This document shows, one piece after another, positions 25,634 through 33,019 of a stretch of 46,950 nucleotides of DNA (the first letter of the stretch is position 1; each line of letters begins with the position of its first letter). The translations under genes and the position numbers were made by a program. The notes under the pieces were generated by a model. It was given only the letters and a program-made list of their open reading frames with translations. It made no database searches and was not told the origin of the DNA. This stretch comes from an uncultured Eubacteriales bacterium (GTDB lineage Bacteria > Bacillota > Clostridia > Oscillospirales > Oscillospiraceae): assembly GCA_900319695.1 (NCBI GenBank), contig ONPN01000019.1, positions 1 through 46,950 on the forward strand, read 5' to 3'.

Positions 25634-25813
25634 GTGTGGAGTTTGAAGAGTGGAGTGTGGAGTTAAGGAGTCCGCTTCGCGGACGAATTAAAAAGGCTCT
25701 CTCCGCAGAGCCCAACGCCCTCGACGGCCCGGCGGAGAAATCTGCATCCCCTTTTTTCAATTGTCGCGAAGCGACACCACAACTCCACTCTCAACTCTTC
25801 ACTCTCCACTCTG
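25632..25813. repeat. Dispersed GAGTGTGGAG-type element, copy 5, with about 70-bp non-coding insert
   Basis: The left array GAGTGTGGAGTTTGAAGAG ends GTGTGGAGTTAAGGA, then hairpin GTCCGCTTCGCGGAC and GAATTAAAAA. The centre (about 25694-25757) carries its own hairpin GGCTCTCTCCGCAGAGCC. Then CAATT, hairpin GTCGCGAAGCGAC and the inverted array CACAACTCCACTCTCAAC to 25813. TrmO begins 15 bases later. Confidence 0.85.
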
Positions 25814-25827
25814 ATAAGGAGCCTGCC

Positions 25828-26517
25828 ATGTCCAACGCCCACATCGTCCGCCCCGTCGCTGTGATGCGCAGCGACTTTCCGGAAAAATTCGGCATCCCGC
25901 GCCAGGCGGGGATCGTCCCGGAGCTGGAAAGCCTCGTGGTCTTTGAGCCGGACTATCGTGATCCCGAGGCCCTGCGCGGCATCGAGGGCTTCAGCCACCT
26001 GTGGCTCATCTGGCAGTTCTCCGAGTCCGTGACGGAGAGCTTTTCGCCCACAGTACGCCCGCCGCGCCTCGGGGGCAATACGCGCGTGGGCGTTTTTGCC
26101 ACGCGCTCGCCCTTTCGCCCGAACGCTTTGGGCCTTTCCTGCGTGGAGCTCAAGCGGGTAGAGCAGCGCCCCGGCCTCGGGACGGTACTGGTGGTGCGCG
26201 GGGCCGATCTCATGGACGGCACGCCGATCTATGACATCAAGCCCTACGTCCCTTATGCGGACTGTCACCCCGAGGCAAGCGCGGGCTTTGCTCCGGACCC
26301 CGGCGCGACGCTCTGCGTGGAGCTTCCCGACGAGCTTGCCGCAATGCTGCCGCCGGAGAAGATCGACGCCCTGCGCGGCGTTCTGGCAAACGACCCCCGC
26401 CCCCGCTACCAGCGAGACCCCAAACGGGTCTACGCCATGGACTTTGCCGGAGTCACCGTGCGCTTCACCGTGGACGGCGATACGCTGACGGTGAGGAAAA
26501 TAGAGAGTGAAGAGTGA
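25828..26517 (+). CDS. trmO: TrmO/TsaA family tRNA (t6A37) methyltransferase
   Basis: The SAM-dependent enzyme methylates N6-threonylcarbamoyl-A37 of some tRNAs. The 229-residue protein has the VirR-like/UPF0066 beta-barrel signatures: RSDFPEKFGIPRQAG, GFSHLWLIWQF, GVFATRSPFRPNALGLSCVEL, and LMDGTPIYDIKPYVPYADCH. AAGGAG lies six bases before the ATG. Its last codons (ESEE) and stop are formed by repeat copy 6. MiaA and MiaB in the same region modify the same tRNA position. Confidence 0.92.
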   Translation: MSNAHIVRPVAVMRSDFPEKFGIPRQAGIVPELESLVVFEPDYRDPEALRGIEGFSHLWLIWQFSESVTESFSPTVRPPRLGGNTRVGVFATRSPFRPNALGLSCVELKRVEQRPGLGTVLVVRGADLMDGTPIYDIKPYVPYADCHPEASAGFAPDPGATLCVELPDELAAMLPPEKIDALRGVLANDPRPRYQRDPKRVYAMDFAGVTVRFTVDGDTLTVRKIESEE

Positions 26518-26618
26518 AGAGTTGAGAGTGGAATTGTGGAATCCGCTTCGCGGATGATGTTTAATCGTCGCGGAGCGACACCATAACTCCACTCTTCACT
26601 CTCCACACTCCACTCTTT
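26500..26618. repeat. Dispersed GAGTGTGGAG-type element, copy 6
   Basis: The left array GAGAGTGAAGAGTGAAGAG ends GTGGAATTGTGGA, then hairpin ATCCGCTTCGCGGAT, centre GATGTTTAATC, hairpin GTCGCGGAGCGAC, and inverted array ACCATAACTCCACTCTTC to 26618. It fills the whole gap between the convergent trmO and dpaB stops. Confidence 0.87.
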
Positions 26619-27191
26619 TTATCTTAATATCGGCTGCAATTGCTCGCCCCGCAGCGCGGCTTCAATCGTCTCGCCCAGGAGCGTGAAATCTGCTTGCAGA
26701 GAGCGGGGCTTCTTCACGGGATCGTCCTGGCGGAAGGGGACAAAGTAGACATTCTTCCGGTTTAGCAGCCGCGCGATGTTCTCGGCCGAGCCGGAGAGCC
26801 CGTCGTTGGTGGAGAAGGCGAGCACCAGCGGCCGCCCGTTTCTCAGGTGGGCCTTGGCCGCCATGACCACCGCGCTGTCGGTCATCCCGTGGGCGAGCTT
26901 TGCCAGCGTGTTGCCCGTGCACGGCGCGATCAGCATGGCGTCCATCGGCTCCTTCGGCCCAAGCGGCTCCGCCTCCGCAATCGTGGTGACCACCCTTTTC
27001 CCTGTCAGCGCCATGAGGCGGCGGATGTGGTCGGCCGCGGTTCCGAAGCGGGTGTCCGTCTCGGCGGCGGTCTCGCTCATAATGGGGACAAGCTCGTAAG
27101 TCTCCGCAAGGCTTTCGGCGGCCTTGAAGACCTGCTCATATGTACAGTAGGACCCGCAGAGAGCGAGGCCCAGGCGTTTTTTACCGCTCAT
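26619..27191 (-). CDS. dpaB: Dipicolinate synthase subunit B
   Basis: The 190-residue flavoprotein-type subunit, with DpaA, makes dipicolinic acid, the spore-core chelator, in the mother cell. Signatures are LGLALCGSYCTYEQVF, the IMSETAAETDTRFGTAADH region, and the flavoprotein-like MLIAPCTGNTLAKLAHGMTDSAVVMAAKAHLR. The start overlaps the dpaA stop by 11 bases. Its stop abuts repeat copy 6. It indicates an endospore former. Confidence 0.94.
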   Translation of the reverse strand: MSGKKRLGLALCGSYCTYEQVFKAAESLAETYELVPIMSETAAETDTRFGTAADHIRRLMALTGKRVVTTIAEAEPLGPKEPMDAMLIAPCTGNTLAKLAHGMTDSAVVMAAKAHLRNGRPLVLAFSTNDGLSGSAENIARLLNRKNVYFVPFRQDDPVKKPRSLQADFTLLGETIEAALRGEQLQPILR

Positions 27192-28050
27192 GCTTTTCCT
27201 CCCTTTCCCGGATGACGGCGTAGATCGTGTCGCGGATAAGCGAAGCCGCGGCGCAGGGGGCGCTCTTTCCCGGCAGGCCCGGCGCTGAGATCACATGCAG
27301 CCCCAGGTCTTCTGCCAGCGCCCTGTCGAACCCCGGCTCGGACGCGAGCTCCACCAGCAGACTGTCCGGGCGCAGCCGCTCAAGTACGTCCTTTTCAAGC
27401 ACCGGCGCTGGCACCGTGTTGACCGCAAAGTCCAGCTCCCCGGCAAGCTCCGGCAGCTCCGGAAAGCGGCGGGCGTGGAGACCCAGGGCCTCCGCCTCGG
27501 CCCGGTCGCCCAGCTTCCGCGCGGCGACCCAAACCTCGCAGCCGAGACCGCGCAGCCTCGGGGCGAGGTTTCGTGCGATACGCCCCCAGCCCGTGACCAG
27601 GGCGCGGCCGCGCCACAGACTGCGCGGGCTTTCGCGGATCATAAGCCCGATCGCGCCCTCGGCGGTCAGCGCCGCGTTGCCCACCGTGTAGTCGCGGCGC
27701 GTCATCAGCTCGCACACCGAGAGCCCCGCCCGGATCGCCCCAAGGCTGGTCTCCTGCGCAAAGCGCCCGCCGCAAAGCGTCTGCCCCGGCCACAGCGCCG
27801 TCAGCAGCTCCCCGGGCGTTAGCTTCTGTACGGACAGCGGGGCCGAGATCACGCCGCCTTTTTCCGCCGGGACGCCCAGCAGCACCCAGTCGGCCCCATA
27901 GGCGCAGGCCTCCGGACTTGAACACTGGGCGATCCTCTGCGGCAGGGCGGCCTTTTCCAGCGCAAAAGTCCGCACCGCGTGGCCGTCCCCGGCCAGCAGC
28001 GCCGCCAGCCACGCCGAACGCGCATCCCCGCCGATCACCGCAAATTTCAT
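27181..28050 (-). CDS. dpaA: Dipicolinate synthase subunit A
   Basis: The 289-residue dehydrogenase-like subunit has an N-terminal KFAVIGGDARSAWLAALLAGDGH (family: GGDxRQ) and a C-terminal Rossmann fold (RALVTGWGRIARNLAPRLRGLGCEVWVAARK, FAVNTVPAPVLEKDVLERL). The ATG at 28050 follows a GGAGG; the frame upstream is repeat. It is paired with dpaB, but the asd, dapG and dapA genes often found after it are absent. Sporulation expression is expected but no promoter was identified. Confidence 0.93.
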   Translation of the reverse strand: MKFAVIGGDARSAWLAALLAGDGHAVRTFALEKAALPQRIAQCSSPEACAYGADWVLLGVPAEKGGVISAPLSVQKLTPGELLTALWPGQTLCGGRFAQETSLGAIRAGLSVCELMTRRDYTVGNAALTAEGAIGLMIRESPRSLWRGRALVTGWGRIARNLAPRLRGLGCEVWVAARKLGDRAEAEALGLHARRFPELPELAGELDFAVNTVPAPVLEKDVLERLRPDSLLVELASEPGFDRALAEDLGLHVISAPGLPGKSAPCAAASLIRDTIYAVIREREEKHER

Positions 28051-28086
28051 AGGCACCACCTCCACAGCATCGTATGTCGGAAAAGA

Positions 28087-28190
28087 GCGGAGTGTGAAGA
28101 GTGGAGTTGAAGTGTTGCTGCGCGACAATTTAGAATTGTCCGCGAAGCGGACACCATAACTCCAAACTCCACACTTCACACTCCACACTA
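28087..28190. repeat. Dispersed GAGTGTGGAG-type element, copy 7
   Basis: This is a compact copy: GCGGAGTGTGAAGAGTGGAG, hairpin GTTGCTGCGCGAC, palindrome ACAATTTAGAATTGT, hairpin GTCCGCGAAGCGGAC, then CCATAACTCCAAACTCC and more array to 28190. The outer arms pair over about 20 bases with one mismatch. It lies between the divergent dpaA and thyA, and its right end forms the -35 of the thyA promoter. Confidence 0.88.
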
Positions 28191-28203
28191 AATGTGGTAC
28201 AAT
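28175..28203 (+). promoter_or_regulatory. Promoter for thyA-folA, -35 inside repeat copy 7
   Basis: TTCACA (28175-28180) and TACAAT (28198-28203) are 17 bases apart, with an extended TG (TG-G-TACAAT). The -35 hexamer belongs to the repeat arm; the -10 lies just outside it. Confidence 0.7.
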
Positions 28204-28231
28204 GGGACATCCTTTAGTGAGAGGTAAAGCT

Positions 28232-29062
28232 ATGAGCAGAGCAGACGAGATTTTTATTCAAAACTGCAAAGATATTCTGGAAAACGGCATCTGGGACACG
28301 GACCGCGCCGTCCGCACCCGCTGGGACGACGGGACGCCCGCCCACACGATCAAAAAATTCTGTATTGTCAACCGCTACAATCTGGCGGAGGAGTTTCCCA
28401 TCCTCACCATCCGCCGCATCTACTGGAAGTCCGCCATCGACGAGCTCCTGTGGATCTGGCAGCTAAAGAGCAACAACGTCAAAGAGCTGCGCACCCGCGT
28501 CTGGGACGCCTGGGCCGATGAAAACGGCTCTATCGGCAAGGCCTATGGCTATCAGCTCGGTGTCAGGCACCACTACCCCGAGGGGGACATGGACCAGGTG
28601 GACAAGGTGCTGTGGGACTTAAAGCACAACCCAGCCTCGCGCCGCATTATGACGAATATCTATAACTTTGCCGATCTGTCCGAGATGGCGCTCTACCCCT
28701 GCGCCTACTCCATGACCTTCAACGTCACGGGCGACCGGCTCAACGCGATCCTCAACCAGCGCAGCCAGGACATGCTGACCGCCAACAACTGGAACGTCGT
28801 GCAGTACGCGGTGCTGACGCTGATGATGGCCCAGGTCTCAGGCCTCAAGCCGGGTGAGTTTGTCCACGTCATCGCGGACGCCCACATCTATGACCGCCAT
28901 GTCGACGCTGTAAAGGAGATCATAACGCACGAGCCCAAGCCTGCGCCGAAGTTTATCGTCGACCCGGCGGTGGACGACTTCTACAAGTTCACCCGCGACA
29001 GCTTCACCATGGAGGGCTACGAGTATTCCGACTTCGCCGGGAAGATCCCGGTGGCGCTCTGA
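28232..29062 (+). CDS. thyA: Thymidylate synthase ThyA
   Basis: The 276-residue enzyme makes dTMP from dUMP with methylene-THF. The catalytic cysteine is C157 in ALYPCAYSMTFNV. The folate/dUMP-binding blocks are LNAILNQRSQDMLTANNWNV, FVHVIADAHIYDRHV, and the N-terminal RTRWDDGTPAHTIKKFC. The ATG at 28232 has an AGAGG seven bases upstream. The neighbouring folA gene is 11 bases downstream, an ordinary thyA-folA operon. Confidence 0.95.
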   Translation: MSRADEIFIQNCKDILENGIWDTDRAVRTRWDDGTPAHTIKKFCIVNRYNLAEEFPILTIRRIYWKSAIDELLWIWQLKSNNVKELRTRVWDAWADENGSIGKAYGYQLGVRHHYPEGDMDQVDKVLWDLKHNPASRRIMTNIYNFADLSEMALYPCAYSMTFNVTGDRLNAILNQRSQDMLTANNWNVVQYAVLTLMMAQVSGLKPGEFVHVIADAHIYDRHVDAVKEIITHEPKPAPKFIVDPAVDDFYKFTRDSFTMEGYEYSDFAGKIPVAL

Positions 29063-29073
29063 GGGGACAAACC

Positions 29074-29553
29074 ATGGAAGCCATCGTCGCCGTCTTCTCC
29101 GACTGGGGCATCGGCAGCGAGGGGACCCAGCAGGTGGTCCTCAAAGCCGACCGCGCCCATTTCCGGGAACTCACCGCGGGCGCCGCAGTCATCGTGGGCC
29201 GCCGCACCCTCGCGGATTTTCCCGGCGGCAGACCCCTGAAGGGGCGTAGCAACATCGTGGTCACGCGCCAGGACATCACAATTGAGGGGGCGGAAGTCGC
29301 CCACTCGACGGACGAGGCGCTGGCCCTCGCGGCCAAATACCCGCGCACCCTGGTCATCGGCGGGGCCTCGGTCTATCGCCAGTTCCTGCCGTATCTCGAT
29401 CTGGTGCATGTGACGCAGATCGACCTTGCGCCGAAGTCCGACAGCTACTTTGAAAATCTCGACGACTCCCCGGACTTTCGCGTCCGCGAGACAGGAGACT
29501 GGCAGGAGGAAAACGGCGTCAGCTACCGCTTCGTGACCTACGAGAGAATATAA
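29074..29553 (+). CDS. folA: Dihydrofolate reductase
   Basis: The 159-residue enzyme regenerates tetrahydrofolate for ThyA. The N-terminus has IVAVFSDWGIGSEG, the substrate/NADPH-loop region GAAVIVGRRTLADFPGGRPLKGRSNIVVTR, and the motif TLVIGGASVYRQFLPYLDLVHVTQI. It is on the short side but complete. GAGGGG precedes the ATG, and a strong terminator lies directly after the stop. Confidence 0.9.
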   Translation: MEAIVAVFSDWGIGSEGTQQVVLKADRAHFRELTAGAAVIVGRRTLADFPGGRPLKGRSNIVVTRQDITIEGAEVAHSTDEALALAAKYPRTLVIGGASVYRQFLPYLDLVHVTQIDLAPKSDSYFENLDDSPDFRVRETGDWQEENGVSYRFVTYERI

Positions 29554-29554
29554 A

Positions 29555-29587
29555 AAATGAGGATGCAGACCGGCATCCTCATTTTTT
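29555..29587 (+). terminator. Rho-independent terminator of thyA-folA
   Basis: AAATGAGGATGC pairs with GCATCCTCATTT around a 6-base loop, and a T-run follows. The A-rich left flank makes it able to work in both directions. Confidence 0.92.
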
Positions 29588-29730
29588 ATACTGTTTTTCG
29601 TTAAAACGGTTCGTTTTAACGAAAAGGCATCGCGCAAAGCGCGCTGCCAGTTTTGTGCCCTTGGGCACAAAACACGTCTCATAGGTCTATAAAACGGCTT
29701 TAAGCCGTTTTATGGGAGACCAGTATTAAT
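29586..29730. repeat. Block of four near-perfect palindromes; a second partial copy at 46837
   Basis: In order: CGTTAAAACGGTTCGTTTTAACG-type palindrome (29599-29621), CGCGCAAAGCGCG, TTTTGTGCCCTTGGGCACAA (29653-29674), and ATAAAACGGCTTTAAGCCG (29691-29713). The ends resemble inverted repeats (TAATACTG type). The first 20 bases (29589-29608) recur exactly at 46837-46856. No open frame is seen. Confidence 0.75.
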
Positions 29731-30776
29731 CACAGTTTTTTCTGATAGTATCTCAGCGCCGTTGGAATGGGACAGTCGGTTTTGATTTCCGCCGGGGTCA
29801 TCCAGAGAAAGCCCGGAAGCTCTTTATGCAGCTCCACGCGGTATCCGCGCATGTGCCACTCAACGTGTGTGAACACATGCTTTGCCTCCCCGCAGGGCTC
29901 AACGGACAGCGCCTCCGCACCGAGCGCGCGCACGGCGTCACGCGCCCCGGCCTCGTCCAGCGCGCCGGGGACGTTCGGAAACTCCCACAGCCCCGCGAGC
30001 AGACCCTTGCCCTCACGCTTGCGCACGGCGTAACGATCTCCGCAGCGCAGCAGTAAGACCGTCCGCTCCTCCATGCGGCGCTCCTTTTTGGGGCTTCGCA
30101 CCGGGTAACGCTCCGTCTCGCCCCGGAGGCAGGCGCGGCACAGCGTGTTCAGCGGGCAGAGCCCGCACTTCGGCGCGGCGTTCGGCAGACAGACGGTCTC
30201 GCCGAGCTCCATGATCCCCTCGGTCAGCAGACCCGCCGCCTCCCCGCGCGGATAATGTGCCCGAAGCAGGGCAGCCGTGTCGGCGCGAGTTTTGGGCAGC
30301 ATCACGTCGTCGGCGCAAGCAAGCAGACGGGTCATCACCCGCAGGACGTTTCCGTCCACAGCGGGCTCCGGCTCCCCGCAGGCGATGGAGGCGATTGCCC
30401 CGGCCGTGTAATCCCCGATCCCCGGCAGCTTTCTGAGCGCGGCGGCCTCCCGCGGCAGCTCTCCGCCGTACTCCGCCATGACGATGCGCGCAGCCTTTTG
30501 CAGGTTCCGTGCCCGGCTGTAGTAGCCGAGACCTTCCCAGAGCTTTAATAAAGCGTCCTCATCGACAGCCGCCAACGCCTCGATATTGGGCAGCGCGTCC
30601 AGAAAGCGGGCGTAATACGGGATCACCGCCTCAATGCGCGTCTGCTGCAGCATGATCTCCGACACCCACACATGATAGGGCGTGGGTTCTGCCCGCCAGG
30701 GCAGAGGGCGGCGTACGGCCCGGCACCAGTCGACCAAAAGCGGTATGCAGCTTTGAACCAGCGCCTTGTCGTCCAT
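29730..30776 (-). CDS. mutY: A/G-specific adenine glycosylase MutY
   Basis: The 348-residue base-excision enzyme removes A opposite 8-oxoG. The helix-hairpin-helix is LPGIGDYTAGAIASIA and the catalytic Asp lies in AVDGNVLRVMTRL. The 4Fe-4S ligands are CLPNAAPKCGLCPLNTLC, spaced C-x7-C-x2-C-x5-C, one residue longer in the first gap than the E. coli pattern. A C-terminal NUDIX-like domain (VRKREGKGLLAGLWEFPNV) reads 8-oxoG. The start at 30776 has AAAGGAG five bases upstream. Confidence 0.95.
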   Translation of the reverse strand: MDDKALVQSCIPLLVDWCRAVRRPLPWRAEPTPYHVWVSEIMLQQTRIEAVIPYYARFLDALPNIEALAAVDEDALLKLWEGLGYYSRARNLQKAARIVMAEYGGELPREAAALRKLPGIGDYTAGAIASIACGEPEPAVDGNVLRVMTRLLACADDVMLPKTRADTAALLRAHYPRGEAAGLLTEGIMELGETVCLPNAAPKCGLCPLNTLCRACLRGETERYPVRSPKKERRMEERTVLLLRCGDRYAVRKREGKGLLAGLWEFPNVPGALDEAGARDAVRALGAEALSVEPCGEAKHVFTHVEWHMRGYRVELHKELPGFLWMTPAEIKTDCPIPTALRYYQKKL

Positions 30777-30784
30777 AGCGTCTC

Positions 30785-31012
30785 CTTTCAAAATACAGGG
30801 GCGGCATTTGCCGCCCCACAGACTGTAGACAATCCCTTGCAAACCAAGCTGGTCTTGTAAGGGGGATTTGTGAAGGGGGACGGGGAGTCCCCCTTCACGT
30901 ACAATCCATACAAAAATGGGAACTTTTTCGGAAGTTCCCATTTTTGCCCTGCAAGCTGTCGACAAAGTGTCGACAACTTGCAGGGGCGGCAAAAGCCGCC
31001 CCCGTGTTTTTA
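30785..31012. repeat. Intergenic array of five hairpins
   Basis: Between mutY and the membrane protein gene lie five strong palindromes: GGGGCGGCATTTGCCGCCCC near 30790, a GGGGGACGGGGAGTCCCCC hairpin near 30877, AAAAATGGGAACTTTTTCGG with its inverse near 30913-30946, CTGCAAGCTGTCGACA with its inverse near 30951-30984, and GGGGCGGCAAAAGCCGCCCC near 30983. The last can terminate the membrane-protein gene. No open frame is supported. Confidence 0.75.
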
Positions 31013-31846
31013 TCAGTTTACCTTTTCAAATCCGCCCTCGTCGACCTCGGGGCCGTCGATCTTCTTCTCTTTCAGCTTCTCAAGGTTGCGCACGAAGATC
31101 CACACATACAGCAGCAGCATACCCGCCGCGGCGATGAAAATGAGCTGCATGCCCATGTAGCGCGTGTCCGCCAGGGCCATGATGCAGGCCGCCGCGCCCA
31201 GCATCGTGCTGAACAGGGCCTTATAGCCGTCGGGCACATGGTAGGCGTAGCCGCTGGCGCGGAAGAAGCCCAGCATCGCGCAGATGATGGCCAGCATCTC
31301 CACCGCGAAGGACCAGGGCACGCTGTTGAGGGAGTTCTGCACATAGCTCAGCACCAGCCAGAACGCAAAGAGCACCACGGGCAGCGTCGCGCCGACACGC
31401 ACAAGGCTCTCATGGCCGAAGCTGTCATAGTTGGCCTGACCCAGCACCAGCGGGAAGGCCAGCCCGGACAGGGCGGCAATCACGCAGAGAGTATGGATCA
31501 GCTTCGCGTTTGGGTCCGCCTCCGAGGAGAGCAGCAGCAGCGCCGCGCCCGCGATCATCACAAGCCCGGCTGCCCAGCGCAGGATGGTGAACAGCTTGCC
31601 GGGGTTATACAGGGCGTGGCAGAAGTCGTCCGGCACGCCGATATGGCGCATGCGCATCTGCTCTACAAAGTGGCGGAACAGCAGTGCCGAGGCCACGATC
31701 AGCAGCGGCACGAGAACATTGAAAAAGCTCTTCTCGTTCAGCCCGTTCTCGTCAAAGGCGAGCTGAACCTGCAGCCAGCGGAAGAACACGCCGAAGGCGC
31801 CCGCGCCGGCCGTATAACAGGTGATCTCCAGAGGTTTTTTATACAT
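31013..31846 (-). CDS. Polytopic membrane protein, unknown function
   Basis: I do not recognise the family. The 277-residue protein has about seven or eight hydrophobic helices (for example FNVLVPLLIVASALLF, RWAAGLVMIAGAALLLL, VVLFAFWLVLSYV, SFAVEMLAIICAMLGFF, LIFIAAAGMLLLYVWIF) and a charged cytoplasmic tail (KLKEKKIDGPEVDEGG). I take the ATG at 31846 (MYKKPLEI) rather than an upstream TTG, since the latter has no SD. It is divergent from spoIID with a short shared spacer. Confidence 0.75.
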   Translation of the reverse strand: MYKKPLEITCYTAGAGAFGVFFRWLQVQLAFDENGLNEKSFFNVLVPLLIVASALLFRHFVEQMRMRHIGVPDDFCHALYNPGKLFTILRWAAGLVMIAGAALLLLSSEADPNAKLIHTLCVIAALSGLAFPLVLGQANYDSFGHESLVRVGATLPVVLFAFWLVLSYVQNSLNSVPWSFAVEMLAIICAMLGFFRASGYAYHVPDGYKALFSTMLGAAACIMALADTRYMGMQLIFIAAAGMLLLYVWIFVRNLEKLKEKKIDGPEVDEGGFEKVN

Positions 31847-31955
31847 AAGCCGAATCTCGATTCCATAAAATATTATGTGCCCCAACGGAGGGAACTATAA
31901 TAGTATATCCTCTTTGCCCGCCGCCGTCAAGTAAACGATTTGAAAAGGAGAGCAT

Positions 31956-32927
31956 ATGCTCAGACGCAGTGTTTTTACAGCCTGGCTCGCCCTCGGGCTG
32001 CTCTTTGCCATGCTGTGGGCGGAACGGCTCCTTGCCCCCGCCCCTGCCATATCGAGGGAGAGCGCCGCGCCGGATAGGGCTTTTGCGCCGATAACGGTGC
32101 GCGTCCTGCACGGGGAGGAAGTCGTGGATACTCCGCTGGAGGACTATCTCGTCGGCGTGGTAGCGGCGGAGATGCCCGCGGATTTTGAGCCGGAGGCCCT
32201 CAAGGCCCAGGCGGTGGCGGCCAGAACCTACACGCTCTACTGTATGCGCACAGGGAGGCACGAAAACGCGGACGTCTGCACGGACTTCCGCTGCTGTCAG
32301 GCCTGGAAGAGCGGCGCGGCCATGCGCGAGGGCTGGGGCGAGGCATACGGGGACAAGCTCGCCCGCATCCGCGAGGCCGTGGAGGCCACCGCCGGTGAGT
32401 ATCTGTGCTGGGAGGGGCAGGCAGTCTTTGCCGCGTTTCACTCCTCATCGGCGGGCTTTACCGAGGACTGCGGCGCGATCTGGAGCGGCCTGCCCTATCT
32501 TGTGAGCGTGTCAAGCCCCGAGGACGAGGGCTCGGTTCCGGGCTATGTGAGCACCGTGGAGCGCAGCGCGCTGGACTTTCGGGACACCCTGCTCTCCGTC
32601 GCCCCGGAGGCGGACTTCTCAGGGGAGCCCGAGTCCTGGCTCGGAGAGCTCAGGCGCGACGCGAGCGGGCGCGTGTCGGAGGCGGTGATCGGCGGGGCGG
32701 CGTTTTCGGGTGTGAAGCTGCGGGAGCTCTTCGCCCTGCGTTCTACGGCCTTTGACCTGGCGTTCGTCGACGGGGCCTTCCGCTTTACGGTCACGGGCTT
32801 CGGCCACGGCGTGGGAATGAGCCAGTACGGCGCGAATGTCATGGCCGCCCAGGGCGCGGACTATCGCACGATACTGGCTCACTACTATCCAGGGACGGAG
32901 CTTGTCAGTTTGGAGAGTGGAGAGTGA
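31956..32927 (+). CDS. spoIID: Stage II sporulation protein D (SpoIID) peptidoglycan lytic transglycosylase
   Basis: The 323-residue membrane-anchored enzyme degrades septal peptidoglycan during engulfment. The N-terminal anchor (VFTAWLALGLLFAMLWAE) precedes the SpoIID domain: PLEDYLVGVVAAEMPADFEPEALKAQAVAARTYT, with the catalytic Glu in AAEMP, then FAAFHSSSAGFTEDC and GFGHGVGMSQYGANVMAAQG. GGAG lies before the ATG. The last residues (ESGE) and the stop come from repeat copy 8. It supports an endospore-forming host. Confidence 0.94.
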   Translation: MLRRSVFTAWLALGLLFAMLWAERLLAPAPAISRESAAPDRAFAPITVRVLHGEEVVDTPLEDYLVGVVAAEMPADFEPEALKAQAVAARTYTLYCMRTGRHENADVCTDFRCCQAWKSGAAMREGWGEAYGDKLARIREAVEATAGEYLCWEGQAVFAAFHSSSAGFTEDCGAIWSGLPYLVSVSSPEDEGSVPGYVSTVERSALDFRDTLLSVAPEADFSGEPESWLGELRRDASGRVSEAVIGGAAFSGVKLRELFALRSTAFDLAFVDGAFRFTVTGFGHGVGMSQYGANVMAAQGADYRTILAHYYPGTELVSLESGE

Positions 32928-33019
32928 AGAGTGGAGTTGAGGTGTCGCTGCGCGACGATTTAAATGATCCGCGAAGCGGATACCATAACTCCACACTCCA
33001 CACTCCACTCTCCACACTC
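32910..33019. repeat. Dispersed GAGTGTGGAG-type element, copy 8
   Basis: The left array TTGGAGAGTGGAGAGTGAAG ends GTGGAGTTGAGG, then hairpin GTCGCTGCGCGAC, ATTTAAAT, hairpin ATCCGCGAAGCGGAT, and the inverted array ACCATAACTCCACACTCC to 33019. It spans the whole gap between the convergent spoIID and aldo/keto reductase stops. Confidence 0.87.
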
